A stretch of 64,000 bases of DNA from assembly GCA_964621525.1 (NCBI GenBank), contig CAZUMS010000021.1, positions 10,315 to 74,314 of the forward strand, in the 5' to 3' direction. The notes under the pieces were generated by a model. The model saw only the letters and a list, made by a program, of their open reading frames with translations. It did not search any database and had not been told where the DNA came from. The position numbers were made by a program, and so were the translations under genes. Within the stretch, counting starts at the first letter, position 1. Each line of letters begins with the position of its first letter. The DNA is from CAZMGV01 sp964621525 [NCBI: uncultured bacterium] (GTDB taxonomy: Bacteria; JAGRBM01). Shown here one piece after another: positions 32,976-42,159 of this stretch.

Positions 32976-33980
32976 CTATTTCACCAGCACGGCCCGGTAG
33001 CGGGCCTTGTTCCGGCGGACATGGTCCAGCGCCTCGCTGGCCTGGCTCATGGGGAAGGATTCGGTCTTCGCCTTGATCCCGTGCCGGGCGGCGAACTCGA
33101 GCATTTCCCGGATCATCGCCCGGCTGCCGATGACGCTCCCCACAACGCCCTTCTGGCCGCCGAGCAGGGAACCGCCGGGGAACTTCAGATCTTCCCTCGG
33201 GGAACCCAGGATCACGAGCCGTCCGTTGGGCCGGAGCGCATCGAGGTACGCCGCCCAGTCGAGCGTGTGGTGGACGGTGTTGAGAATCAGGTCGAACTGC
33301 CCCGTGCAGGCCCTCAGGGCTCCGGGCTCTGACGTGCTGACGAACCGTTTTGCCCCGAACGCCCTCGCCTCCGGCTCCTTGTCCTTGGAGGTCGAGAAGG
33401 CCGTCACCTCGAATCCCATGTCGCGGGCGAACTGGAGCGCCAGATGGCCGAGGCCGCCGATGCCGATGACGCCGACCCTCGTGTTGGGGCCGCGGGCGAG
33501 CCGCCGGAGCGGCGAGTAGACCGTGACGCCGCCGCAAAGGAGCGGAGCGGCGTTTTCCGGTTTCAGTTTCGCGGGGATGGCAAAGGCGAACCGGTGATCG
33601 CACCGCATCCGGTCGGCGAAACCGCCGAAGTGTCCGGCGGCGGTCGCCTGGCTCGCGTCGCAGAGGTTTTCCTCGCCCGAGACACACCACTCGCACCGCA
33701 TGCACGAGCCGCACTGCCAGCCCACACCGACCCGCATGCCCTTCTCGATGCCGGTGACGGCGGAACCCATAGCCTTCACCTTGCCGATCACTTCATGCCC
33801 CGGGACGAGCGGGTACCGGTCCGTGCCCCAGTTGTTGTCCACGAGATGCACGTCGCTGTGGCAGATTCCGCAGTGCGTGACCTCGATCTCGATCTCCTGC
33901 GGGCCGAGCGGGCCTTCCTCGTAGCTGAACGGCTCGAGCTTCCCCTTGGGCTTCATTGCGGCCCATGCCTGTATCGTCAT
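32976..33980 (-). CDS. zinc-dependent, NADP-type alcohol dehydrogenase (YahK/AdhA-like)
   Basis: A 334-residue MDR enzyme. The catalytic zinc site is HCGICHSDVH and GHEVIGKV. The structural zinc loop has four Cys (CGSCMRCEWC...LC). The Rossmann motif is GIGGLGHLALQFA. The DN(N)WG stretch and CGGVTVYSPL are typical of cinnamyl-alcohol/aldehyde reductase relatives that reduce a broad range of aldehydes in the cytosol. The frame is open to 34064, but ATG 33980 has a strong ggaggaattcca in front and fits the family N-terminus. Divergent from the HEAT lipoprotein gene. Confidence 0.9.
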   Translation of the reverse strand: MTIQAWAAMKPKGKLEPFSYEEGPLGPQEIEIEVTHCGICHSDVHLVDNNWGTDRYPLVPGHEVIGKVKAMGSAVTGIEKGMRVGVGWQCGSCMRCEWCVSGEENLCDASQATAAGHFGGFADRMRCDHRFAFAIPAKLKPENAAPLLCGGVTVYSPLRRLARGPNTRVGVIGIGGLGHLALQFARDMGFEVTAFSTSKDKEPEARAFGAKRFVSTSEPGALRACTGQFDLILNTVHHTLDWAAYLDALRPNGRLVILGSPREDLKFPGGSLLGGQKGVVGSVIGSRAMIREMLEFAARHGIKAKTESFPMSQASEALDHVRRNKARYRAVLVK

Positions 33981-34042
33981 TGGAATTCCTCCGGCCCGGT
34001 TGCCGCCCACTCGAGGGAACAGCAACAATTTAAAGGATTCGC

Positions 34043-34927
34043 ATGATAAACAGAAGCCTCGCACCGGCCGCGGCCGTACTGATCGTCGTTCTGGCCGCCG
34101 CCTGCCAGCCCGAACCGGAGATCCCGTGGAAGATGCGCAGCGGGCTTCTTTCCCGCGATCCGGAACTCCGGCTGGCCGCCCTCCGCGAGGCGGCGGCCGG
34201 CAATACCGGCGGTGCAGCTCCGCTGATCGGCAGAATTGCGCTCAAGGATCCCGATCCCGTCCTGCGGACTGAAGCCCTCCGTACCCTGAGCGGTTTCAAT
34301 CCGCCCCCGCCCGAAGCTTCCTCGATCCTGGTTCACGCCCTCGCCGATCCGGACCCGAACGTGCGGCTGGCGGCGGTCGAATCCCGGCCGAAGCTCAAAA
34401 CCCGGCAGTTCGAGGAAGCCCTGTTCCTCGTCCCGCTCCTGAGACATCCGGACCCTGCGGTCCGGGCGACTGCCGCACTGGCGCTCGCCGACTTCCGGGC
34501 CCGCTCCCGGCCCTATCTGGACAAAATCCGGGGACTGCTGGACGACCCCGATCCTGAAGTACGCGAGAAGGCGAAGGAGGCCAGCGCGCAAATTGCCGCC
34601 CCCTACCAGGCCAACTACCGGGGACTCATCGCCGCCGGATGGCTGGAAAAACTGAAAGCGGCGGAGTCCGCCGATGCCCGGATCGAAGCCGTCGGCGGGC
34701 TCGCCGTGACGGGCGATCAGGGGCCTGTCGCGGAAACCGTGACCGGGCTGGTGAACTGTCTGGCGGATGATGACGAAAGGCTCCGGTACCGGGCCGCGTG
34801 GGCGCTCATGGACCTCCTGCCGCGGGTACCCGGCCTTCGGAAACGCCTTGAGACGGAGAGCCCTCCGCCGCCTGCGGACCGCATGCTTCTCTACGTGCTG
34901 GCCGCGAGCCCCGGGAACGAGCCATGA
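34043..34927 (+). CDS. HEAT-repeat lipoprotein
   Basis: A 294-residue protein with lipobox VLAAAC and predicted lipidated Cys21. It is then built almost wholly of HEAT/Armadillo-like helical pairs, about six, each marked by DPDPxVRxxAxxAL-type turns (for example near nt 34150, 34250, 34345, 34445, 34545 and 34765). These repeats form protein-binding solenoids. SD aaagga precedes ATG. It overlaps the SGNH hydrolase gene by ATGA, so the two are likely made together and may act together at the envelope. No enzyme motif is seen. Confidence 0.8.
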   Translation: MINRSLAPAAAVLIVVLAAACQPEPEIPWKMRSGLLSRDPELRLAALREAAAGNTGGAAPLIGRIALKDPDPVLRTEALRTLSGFNPPPPEASSILVHALADPDPNVRLAAVESRPKLKTRQFEEALFLVPLLRHPDPAVRATAALALADFRARSRPYLDKIRGLLDDPDPEVREKAKEASAQIAAPYQANYRGLIAAGWLEKLKAAESADARIEAVGGLAVTGDQGPVAETVTGLVNCLADDDERLRYRAAWALMDLLPRVPGLRKRLETESPPPPADRMLLYVLAASPGNEP

Positions 34928-36435
34928 AAAGGTTCTTTCTCGTTTTCCTGCTGGCTGCCTCCGGATGGAGTTGCTCGTCCGGCGGGGATTTTCCGCTCAG
35001 CCGGAAAACGGACGGACGCTTTCTGCTCAAGGCCCCTCGTCTTGCCGACGCCCTTTCCACCCGGGGGCTCTACAAGCCGTTCTGGCCGCACGATGCGTCC
35101 CCGCTCAAGGAAAACGTCGATTACACGGACGACGCCTTCTTCGGCGGCCTCGAGCGCCTGGAGCCCGTGCCCGGCCGGCAGCCGCGCCGTTTCGAAATCA
35201 GTACCAACAGCCGGGGATTCCGCACCGATCCGTTCGAGTGGAAAAAACCGGATGGAACTTTCCGGGTGGCCGCATTCGGCGATTCCACGGTCTTCGGCCT
35301 TCCGGTGCCGGTGAAGGACAGCTTCATGGAAGTGGCCGAACGGGAACTCGCATCCCGTCACCCGGGACTCCGTTTCGAGTTCATCGGGCTCGGAATACCC
35401 GGCTTCACGCTGGAACGTGACCGGAACCTCTACCGGGGGCTCGGCCAGCTCGAGGCCGACGTGATCCTGGTGGGTTCCGCCTTCAACGACTACGGCGTCG
35501 AACCTCATCCGGACCGCATCCCGCTGGACGATCCGCTCCCGGTTCCGTCCCATCGGTGGGCTGTTCTCCCCGAAGGGCTGGAAACAATCCCGCAGCCTTC
35601 GGCCGAGGACATCGAGCGGACCTGGCGCGTATCCGGCCCCTGGAAATGGCCCCCCCACAAGACCCGGCAGGAATTTGCCGACGAACTCGAGGGGTTCACC
35701 CGGGACATCCGCGAGCGCCGGCAGACGTCCCTCTTCATTCACCTGGAACAGGCCCGCCGCTACTACGCGCCGGTCATCGCCCGGCTTCGGGAGGAACTGG
35801 GTCTGGATGTCCTCGATACGCGAGCCCTGCTGCTGGACGGAGGTATCGAGAAGTCGCTCGCGCGGGATCCCGCAGCGGCCCTCTGCCCGTTCGAGGCCCT
35901 GGCCCCCGAAGGGAAATCCGTCCTGTGGCGCGTGCGCGTGTCGTCGCCCCCGGAGTTCGATCCGGCGGACGGCTACTCGGTGATGATCCACCGGCTGGGG
36001 AGCGACCAGCTCAAGTCCGGACTGATCGCCCCGTGGCCGCTACCGCCGGTGGCGCTGAACGACAGCGGCAGGGACGGCGACGAGAAGGCCGGCGACGGGA
36101 TTCATACCGTTACCTTCCGTGTCCCCGTGGGCGAAACGCTCCAGTTCTATTTCGTCCCCGGCCGGAGCGCCCCGCTGACGCCGGAGCGGCGGCTCGGCCA
36201 CGACACCTGGGCCGCCCGGTTCCTGCACACTTGGCCGGAGGATCTCGCGCGCTATCACCGGGCCTGCGACCCGGCCGGAACCTACACGAGCCCCGTTTAC
36301 GAATACGGCAAGTGGGACCTGATGGAGGAGCCCGTCCACCCCGATACGGACGGCCACCGGATCATCGGCAGGGCGCTCGCGGACCTGATCGAGACGCTGC
36401 CCGCCTTCCGGGCCTACGCTGCCGGACCCCGGTGA
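34924..36435 (+). CDS. SGNH/GDSL-type hydrolase lipoprotein with inserted beta-sandwich
   Basis: A 503-residue lipoprotein (lipobox SGWSC, Cys17). The GDST nucleophile block (AAFGDSTVFG) is near residue 118. A glycine/Asn block (VGSAFNDYG) follows at ~185, and the C-terminal catalytic pair HPDTDGHRIIG at ~474. Between them, about residues 335-415 read like an Ig-type beta-sandwich with ALNDSGRDGDEKAGDGIHT, resembling choice-of-anchor X domains. It most likely removes acyl or acetyl groups from a glycan or lipid outside the cytoplasm; the substrate is unknown. It is translationally coupled to the HEAT lipoprotein. Confidence 0.8.
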   Translation: MKRFFLVFLLAASGWSCSSGGDFPLSRKTDGRFLLKAPRLADALSTRGLYKPFWPHDASPLKENVDYTDDAFFGGLERLEPVPGRQPRRFEISTNSRGFRTDPFEWKKPDGTFRVAAFGDSTVFGLPVPVKDSFMEVAERELASRHPGLRFEFIGLGIPGFTLERDRNLYRGLGQLEADVILVGSAFNDYGVEPHPDRIPLDDPLPVPSHRWAVLPEGLETIPQPSAEDIERTWRVSGPWKWPPHKTRQEFADELEGFTRDIRERRQTSLFIHLEQARRYYAPVIARLREELGLDVLDTRALLLDGGIEKSLARDPAAALCPFEALAPEGKSVLWRVRVSSPPEFDPADGYSVMIHRLGSDQLKSGLIAPWPLPPVALNDSGRDGDEKAGDGIHTVTFRVPVGETLQFYFVPGRSAPLTPERRLGHDTWAARFLHTWPEDLARYHRACDPAGTYTSPVYEYGKWDLMEEPVHPDTDGHRIIGRALADLIETLPAFRAYAAGPR

Positions 36436-36562
36436 CACGAATGTATTAATTAATGAGTTAACTATTTCATCCAGGGGCCCGAGGCTGCTATCTAACCGGC
36501 CGGTGAAAAGCGCGGGACCCGTCACCGGGCCCGGACCTTTCAACCCCAAGGAGTGAACAGGC

Positions 36563-37357
36563 ATGAGTTTCTTCAACAAGGATCTGCTCAAGGGCCGCGT
36601 GGCCCTCGTCACCGGCGGCGGCTCGGGCATCTGCAAGGGAATCGCCGAGTCCTTCGCCGCCCACGGCGCGAACGTGACCATCGTCGGCCGCAAGCTGGAC
36701 AAGCTCCAGGAAGCCGCCGCCGATATCAAGAAGAAGACCGGCGTGGAACCGCTCTGCGCCTCCGCCGACGTCCGCAACACGGATCAGGTGGAAGCCGCGG
36801 TGAAGGCCACCGTCGACAAGTTCGGCAAGCTGGACATTCTCGTGAACGGCGCCGCCGGCAACTTCATCTGCTCGGCCGCCCAGCTCTCCTACAACGGCTA
36901 CAAGACCGTCGTTGAAATCGACCAGATCGGCACCTTCAACGTCTGCAAGGCTTCCTTCGAGGCCCTGTCGAAGACGAAGAAGGCGTCCATCATCAACATC
37001 ACGGCGACCCTCGGCTACGTGGGCACGCCGTTCCAGATCCACGCCGCTTCGGCGAAGGCCGGCATCGACGCCCAGACCCGCGTGCTCGCGGTGGAATGGG
37101 GCCCGCTCGGCATCCGCGTGAACGGCATCGCCCCCGGCCCCATCGGGGACACCGAAGGCATGAAGCGTCTCGGCATGGGCATGCCGGAAGAAGTCATCAA
37201 CCGGGGCGTTCCGCTGGGCCGCCAGGGCACGGTCCAGGAGATGGCGAACATCTCCCTGTTCCTCGCCTCGGACGCCGCGAGCTACATTACCGGCGCCATC
37301 ATCGTCGCCGACGGCGGCCAGTGGCTGTTCCGCCCGTTCGGGCCGAACCGCATGTAA
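36563..37357 (+). CDS. short-chain dehydrogenase, 2,4-dienoyl-CoA reductase (DECR)-like
   Basis: A 264-residue SDR with the nucleotide-binding TGGGSGICKGIA at residues 17-28, VRNTDQVEAAV and the NGAAGNF motif in place of NNAG. HAASAKAGIDAQTRVLAVEWGP lacks the usual catalytic Tyr of YxxxK but keeps Lys. This is the pattern of DECR-type enoyl reductases, which reduce 2,4-dienoyl-CoA with NADPH during beta-oxidation of unsaturated fatty acids. GPIGDTEGMKRLG matches the family too. SD aaggag is 8 bases before ATG. It stands alone, with a terminator 28 bp downstream. Divergent SDRs can be hard to place, so the substrate is a fair inference. Confidence 0.85.
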   Translation: MSFFNKDLLKGRVALVTGGGSGICKGIAESFAAHGANVTIVGRKLDKLQEAAADIKKKTGVEPLCASADVRNTDQVEAAVKATVDKFGKLDILVNGAAGNFICSAAQLSYNGYKTVVEIDQIGTFNVCKASFEALSKTKKASIINITATLGYVGTPFQIHAASAKAGIDAQTRVLAVEWGPLGIRVNGIAPGPIGDTEGMKRLGMGMPEEVINRGVPLGRQGTVQEMANISLFLASDAASYITGAIIVADGGQWLFRPFGPNRM

Positions 37358-37385
37358 CGGCCCTGCCGCTGCACCGGTTCTCCGG

Positions 37386-37417
37386 AAAACCCCGCCCTGC
37401 CGGCGGGGTTTTCCCTT
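37386..37417 (+). terminator. Rho-independent terminator after the SDR gene
   Basis: A perfect 11-bp stem (37386-37396 with 37402-37412) and loop ctgcc end in tttt, followed by ccctttcc. It separates the SDR gene from the isocitrate dehydrogenase gene. Confidence 0.8.
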
Positions 37418-37497
37418 TCCGGCGGCAATTCAGGGCCCGGTTGGGCTCTTCTCCCGCCGTTGGATACAATCCCCCTCACCAGACGAGGTATCCCGGC

Positions 37498-38496
37498 ATG
37501 GCTCACAAGGTCGTACTGCTTCCCGGCGACGGCATCGGCCCCGAAATCACCGCCGCCACGCGGCGGATTCTCGAAGCCACCGGCCTCAGATTCGAATTCG
37601 AGGAACACCTCTGCGGCCAGCAGGTCGCCGAGAAATACGGCACCCTGCTCCCCGATCACGTCGTCGAGGCGCTGCGGCGGACGGGCCTCGGCCTCAAGGG
37701 CCCCATCGGCACGCCGGTAGCAAAGGGCCTCCCCTCGGCGAACGTCGCCCTGCGGAAAGCCGGCGACCTGTATGCGAACTTCCGTCCGTGCAGGAACCTG
37801 CCTGGCGTCAAGACTCCCTTCGAAAACGTGGATCTGATCATCATCCGCGAAAACACCGAGGACCTCTACTCGGGTCTTGAACACGAGGTCGCGCCGGGCA
37901 TCGTCGAATCGATCAAGGTCATCACCGAGAAGGCCAGCACCCGGATCGCCAGGTTCGCCTTCGAGACCGCTAAGAAGCTGGGCAGAAAGCGCGTCTCCGC
38001 CATCCACAAGGCGAACATCATGAAACTGTCCGACGGCCTTTTTCTCGACTGCTTCCGGGCCGTGGCGAAGGACTATCCCGGAATCCATGCCGACGAAGTG
38101 CTCGTCGATCACGCCTGCACCGATCTCGTCTCCACGCCGCAGTCGTACGACGTCCTCGTGATGGAAAACCTGTTCGGTGACATCCTTTCGGACCTCTGCG
38201 CGGGGCTCGTCGGCGGCCTCGGGGTCTGCCCCGCCGGGAATATCGGCGAGAAAACCGCCGTGTTCGAACCGGTCCACGGCACCGCTCCGGACATCGCCGG
38301 ACAGGGGAAGGCGAACCCCACGGCCATGATCCTCTCCGCCGCCATGATGCTGGATCACCTCGGCGAATCCGCCGCCGCCGGAAACGTCCGCGCCGCCGTC
38401 ACGAAGGTCCTCGCGGACGGAAAGGTCCGGACCGGCGACCTCGGCGGCACGGCGACGACGGACCAGTATACGGACGCCATCTGCAAGGCGCTCTGA
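37498..38496 (+). CDS. NAD-type isocitrate/isopropylmalate dehydrogenase family protein
   Basis: A 332-residue beta-decarboxylating dehydrogenase. LPGDGIGPEI opens the protein, and the active-site stretch IIRENTEDLYSGLEHE precedes the Lys-bearing KANIMKLSDG. The metal-site segment ENLFGDILSDL and the cofactor loop VHGTAPDIAGQGKANP complete the family pattern. The ENTEDLYSGLEHE and IVESIKVITEKAS blocks favour NAD-dependent isocitrate dehydrogenase (isocitrate to 2-oxoglutarate) over 3-isopropylmalate dehydrogenase; homoisocitrate dehydrogenase remains possible. The frame is open back to 37096, inside the SDR gene, but family length and gagg upstream fix ATG 37498. Confidence 0.88.
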   Translation: MAHKVVLLPGDGIGPEITAATRRILEATGLRFEFEEHLCGQQVAEKYGTLLPDHVVEALRRTGLGLKGPIGTPVAKGLPSANVALRKAGDLYANFRPCRNLPGVKTPFENVDLIIIRENTEDLYSGLEHEVAPGIVESIKVITEKASTRIARFAFETAKKLGRKRVSAIHKANIMKLSDGLFLDCFRAVAKDYPGIHADEVLVDHACTDLVSTPQSYDVLVMENLFGDILSDLCAGLVGGLGVCPAGNIGEKTAVFEPVHGTAPDIAGQGKANPTAMILSAAMMLDHLGESAAAGNVRAAVTKVLADGKVRTGDLGGTATTDQYTDAICKAL

Positions 38497-38504
38497 AGGC
38501 TCCG

Positions 38505-39983
38505 TTGCGGGCCGCTACCGGGGCGGCGTACACTGGTCCCGTGCAGGAAAGTCCGATATCGAGGCGCGGCCGGATCGCCGCCGCAGTCGCGGCATTTGCC
38601 GCCGCTCCGGTCCTTTTTCTCCTGACCGGGCGCGGAGGGCCGCTGTTCACGGATGAAGGCTCGCTCCTGCTCGTCGGCCACCGGATTGCGGAAGGCGGCC
38701 GGATCTACGCGGATATCGTCAACGAAAAGCCTCCGGCACTGTTCCTCTTCTCGTCGCTGTTCATGGGTGAAAACCCGTTTCCCCATCTCGTCTGGTTCCG
38801 TCTTGCGGTGACGCTGGCCGCAGGGGCCGGAGCGGTCTTCACCGCCTGGCGGCTAGCGGATCATGGCAAAACCTTAAGGGGTACCGCAGGCGGGATCGCC
38901 CTCATGCTCGTCTTCGCCCTCCACTCCGGTTTCCAGTGGTCCCCGAACAGCTTCATCACGCTCGCGGCCATGGCGCTTCCGGGGCTTCTCGCGGCGGGCA
39001 TCGCACCCGGCAATCAGGGGAACTGGGTTCGCGCGGGCCTCCTGTGCGGATTCCTGATTCTGGTCCGGTTCCAGAACCTGCCGCTCGTCCTCGCGGCGGC
39101 GGCCTGTGCCTGGATCCGCCCGTTTCCGGAATCCCGGCGCGAGCGGTTCGCCTGCTTCGCGGGCGGATTCGCCGGATCCGTCACCGTCGTTCTGATCTAT
39201 CTGGCCGCCACCGGAACCCTCGCCGAAGCATTCAGGATCACGGTCCTCGAGAATCTCCGGATGGCCGGCGCTCTCGGATCGTACGCCTTCTCGCTCAGCA
39301 GTCCGTTGCTGTACCTGCCGATGCTGCTTGCGGGGGCTTATGCCTGCGGGTACGGATCGCCCCGGTTCGGAAAAAACGAACGGCTGACGTTCCTTCTGCT
39401 CCTGTTCGCCGGGGCGTTTCTTTCCGCCTTTCCGCGTCTCGATATCATGCGCTGCCTTCCGGCGGCGGCGCTGGCGGTCCTCGCATTCGCCGAACTCGCT
39501 CCCGAACGCCCCGCCCATTACCGGCAGGCGGCCATCGCCGGATTCGCGCTGCTCCTGCTGGTCTTCGCTTCCAGAATTGCGGCCGGTTATGCGGGCCGGC
39601 TGGACCGGGATCTGGCCACGGTACGGACGGCCGCCCTGCGGCTGAACCAGCTCGATCCTTCCGGAAGTCAGGTGCTGATCTTTCCGGCAGAGCCGTTTCT
39701 CTATCTGGCGGCGGACCGGAAACCCGCAAGCCGGCGCTACTTCGTGAACCCCTGGCGCTCCTCGCCGGAAATCCAGCGGGAACTCGCCGCCGGTCTGGAG
39801 AAAAACGGTTTCCCGCCGGTGGTGGATACGCAGGCGTTCGTGCCCATCGGATATCCGGCCCGGCCGGAGGACTACGCGCCGGAATTTCTCGGGTTCAGAT
39901 CCCGCCACTACCGGCTGGCGGAAACCCTTCCGTCCGGAATCGGGATCTGGCTTTACAGCGACGGGGCCCGGGACAGCAGGTAA
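38505..39983 (+). CDS. GT-C-like (PMT_2/GT39-type) membrane glycosyltransferase, third paralogue
   Basis: A 492-residue multi-pass membrane protein starting 8 bp after the isocitrate dehydrogenase stop. The first loop has FTDEGSLLL with the acidic pair typical of the fold, followed by YADIVNEKPPALFLF, similar in plan to the two GT-C proteins at 2.0-5.6 kb. There are about ten further helices and a short C-terminal soluble domain. TTG 38505 gives the full frame, but GTG 38541 starts just before the first membrane segment and may be correct. It likely transfers a polyprenyl-linked sugar outside the cytoplasm. The 3' end overlaps convergent cca by 31 bp. Confidence 0.65.
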   Translation: MRAATGAAYTGPVQESPISRRGRIAAAVAAFAAAPVLFLLTGRGGPLFTDEGSLLLVGHRIAEGGRIYADIVNEKPPALFLFSSLFMGENPFPHLVWFRLAVTLAAGAGAVFTAWRLADHGKTLRGTAGGIALMLVFALHSGFQWSPNSFITLAAMALPGLLAAGIAPGNQGNWVRAGLLCGFLILVRFQNLPLVLAAAACAWIRPFPESRRERFACFAGGFAGSVTVVLIYLAATGTLAEAFRITVLENLRMAGALGSYAFSLSSPLLYLPMLLAGAYACGYGSPRFGKNERLTFLLLLFAGAFLSAFPRLDIMRCLPAAALAVLAFAELAPERPAHYRQAAIAGFALLLLVFASRIAAGYAGRLDRDLATVRTAALRLNQLDPSGSQVLIFPAEPFLYLAADRKPASRRYFVNPWRSSPEIQRELAAGLEKNGFPPVVDTQAFVPIGYPARPEDYAPEFLGFRSRHYRLAETLPSGIGIWLYSDGARDSR

Positions 39984-41332
39984 TCGCGCCGGTTTTTATC
40001 CGGATCCTCGAGGACTTCGGCGAGAAGCGCTTTCAGGATCTGCCCGAGCCGGGGACCTGCCTCGATGCCGGCGGCCTTGAGGTCTTCGCCCTTCACCGCA
40101 AGATCCTGCACCGAGAGCGGGACGTTCCGCTCCATCTCGGCGCGGACGCGCCGGACCCACTGCTCGCCGAGCGGAGACGCCCGGTTCCCCTCGTCTCCGG
40201 CGTTGGCGTCTTCGTAAGGGAGAACGGCTTCCGCCCGTGCGGCAACCAGTTCCAGAAGTTCGGCCAGCTCGTTTCGCCCCGCCAGCGACATCCAGCGGCG
40301 GATCGAAGCTCCGCTTTCCTCACCGGCGCCGGGCCAGCCTTCGGCCGCTTTCAGCGCACGAGTCCAGCCGGCGAGCCGCTCCGGGTCCGCTCCAGCCACC
40401 GACGCCTTGATGCGCTTCAGGAAGGCGGCCGCCGGTTTCCCGCTGGAGTCCGGAATCAGCTCGGAGCCTGGCGCGATACAGGCCGCCAGAACCCCCCACC
40501 GGAGCAGCGACGGGCGGCCGGGAAGCCGCGGCGTGAAGCTCATCCAGCCCTTGATGCACCGGGCGCGGGAGAGGAACAACGCCGGGATTTTCTCGTCCCA
40601 GTGGTTTTTCAGCTCCGGCAGCACCTCGGGGATCAGCCCGCCCCGCTCCAGCCAGTCGAACCCCTGCCCCGGCCGTTCGCAGCCCAGGAATTTATCGATC
40701 TCGGTGCTGATCCGTTCGGCCGGCAGATGCCGGGCCAGCGGCGCGTCCCGCTTCATGAGCTCCATCGTGGACGCCTCGATCGTGAACCCCAGCCGCGCGG
40801 CGAACTGCGCCGCCCGGATCAGCCGGAGCGGGTCGTCCTGAAACGACCGGTCGTGGAGCAGCCGGAGTTCACGCCGGGCCAGATCCTTCGCGCCCCCGTG
40901 AACGTCGATCAGGGGCCCAAGACGTCCGCTGCCGTCGAGCAGTTCGCAGGCAAAGGCATTCACCGTGAAATCCCGGCGGCCGAGGTCTTCCTCCACCGGC
41001 AGGAACGGATCCGCGTGAACCCAGAAGTCCTTGTGGCCGGGACCCGTAGAGCGCTCCTTCCGGGGAAGCGCGAAGTCGATGACCTCCCGCCCGGTAGACA
41101 GCTTGATGATGCCGAACGATTTGCCCACCTCGTTGACGGACCCGAATAGCACGAGCAGTTTTTCGAGAGTCTCCGGCGGAAGCCCCGCAACCAGAAGATC
41201 CAGGTCCTTCACCGGACGGGAGAGCAGCAGATCGCGCACCGGACCACCGACCAGATACACGCGGCCGCCCGCCGACCGCAGGGGCTCCACAAACGGCAGG
41301 CTCCGCCCGAGGGTTTCCGGCAGCGGCTTCAC
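39953..41332 (-). CDS. cca: CCA-adding enzyme/poly(A) polymerase family nucleotidyltransferase
   Basis: A 459-residue class II nucleotidyltransferase. VGGPVRDLLL (residues ~28-37) with DLDLLVAG forms the catalytic head. The neck has RRDFTVNAF, and RLIRAAQFAARLGF is the RNA/nucleotide-selecting helix. The C-terminal ~250 residues are family-specific helices without an HD motif that I can see. Members add CCA to tRNA 3' ends or act as poly(A) polymerase I or A-adding enzymes; sequence alone does not separate these. The GTG start overlaps the cvpA stop (GTGA). It is the last gene of the transglutaminase-ABC-uvrA-cvpA-cca run. Confidence 0.85.
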   Translation of the reverse strand: MKPLPETLGRSLPFVEPLRSAGGRVYLVGGPVRDLLLSRPVKDLDLLVAGLPPETLEKLLVLFGSVNEVGKSFGIIKLSTGREVIDFALPRKERSTGPGHKDFWVHADPFLPVEEDLGRRDFTVNAFACELLDGSGRLGPLIDVHGGAKDLARRELRLLHDRSFQDDPLRLIRAAQFAARLGFTIEASTMELMKRDAPLARHLPAERISTEIDKFLGCERPGQGFDWLERGGLIPEVLPELKNHWDEKIPALFLSRARCIKGWMSFTPRLPGRPSLLRWGVLAACIAPGSELIPDSSGKPAAAFLKRIKASVAGADPERLAGWTRALKAAEGWPGAGEESGASIRRWMSLAGRNELAELLELVAARAEAVLPYEDANAGDEGNRASPLGEQWVRRVRAEMERNVPLSVQDLAVKGEDLKAAGIEAGPRLGQILKALLAEVLEDPDKNRRDYLLSRAPSL

Positions 41333-42159
41333 GGCTCCTCCACGGGAGGTTCGCTGTCAGCCGGTTCTACCGGTAGCGGAGCCGGGGCAGCATCGGGCGG
41401 CAGCGCCGGAGGCTCGAACTGGAGCATGAGATCCATGAGCGTGCGGTCCGTCAGGACCTCAGCGAGCTGCGGGTGCAGCATGGCTTTCCGCCGCTCGCCG
41501 CCGGCAAGAATCTGGCGGGCCTGCGTGTCTTTGGACAGCTGGAGCAGGCGGCTGTCGTTCCAGAGCGGATCGTCGAATCCCGCCCGGCGGAGCTGCTGAA
41601 CCCTCGCCGTATCGGAAAGGAACTCGAGCATGGAGGCGAGCGCCGCCACCTCACGCCCCGCGTCCGTCACCAGAATGTCCGGATCGGCAAGGAAATTCAG
41701 CGGCCGCGTCACCGCCACGAGGAACGAGCCGTTCACCTGGCGTTCGACCAGCGGCACACCGCGCTGGAGGCTCCGGGGAAGCGCCGCCACGACGAACAGG
41801 AACATGACCGACCAGAAGGCGCCGTCCAGAAAGCCAAGGGCGAGACCCCGGACCTTGTCGCGCCTGCGGTGTTCGGGCTCCCGCCCGTGAAAGATCATCT
41901 CCCGGACCAGGATGCCGATGAGGTTCATCGTGAGGATGATGAAGAAGAAACTGAGGATCGTAAGGCCGTAGACCCTGACCACCGGTGCAACGCCTTCCCA
42001 CGCCGGAAAGATCCTCGCCGCCGCGCGGCCCGCCCGGTAGCAGCCGAAAAACGCGAGTGCGATGCCGAGCAGCTTCACGATCTGGAACACGAAGCCCCGC
42101 TGATATCCGAATACGGCGAACGCCAGCGCGATCAGGACGGCCAGGATATCGACGATCAC
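41329..42159 (-). CDS. cvpA: CvpA-family membrane protein
   Basis: A 276-residue protein with four N-terminal hydrophobic helices in the CvpA pattern. IALAFAVFGYQRGFVFQIVKLLGI, then a second and third helix, and GLALGFLDGAFWSVMFLF lie in the first ~135 residues. A soluble tail of ~130 residues ends in a Pro/Glu-rich stretch. CvpA proteins support envelope integrity and, in E. coli, colicin V production; their molecular job is unsettled. It is coupled to uvrA by GTGA at one end and to cca by GTGA at the other. Confidence 0.8.
   Translation of the reverse strand: MIVDILAVLIALAFAVFGYQRGFVFQIVKLLGIALAFFGCYRAGRAAARIFPAWEGVAPVVRVYGLTILSFFFIILTMNLIGILVREMIFHGREPEHRRRDKVRGLALGFLDGAFWSVMFLFVVAALPRSLQRGVPLVERQVNGSFLVAVTRPLNFLADPDILVTDAGREVAALASMLEFLSDTARVQQLRRAGFDDPLWNDSRLLQLSKDTQARQILAGGERRKAMLHPQLAEVLTDRTLMDLMLQFEPPALPPDAAPAPLPVEPADSEPPVEEP

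Noticed and set aside
37096-37497. N-terminal extension of the isocitrate dehydrogenase frame
   Set aside because: It overlaps the SDR gene and a terminator; the family starts at 37498.
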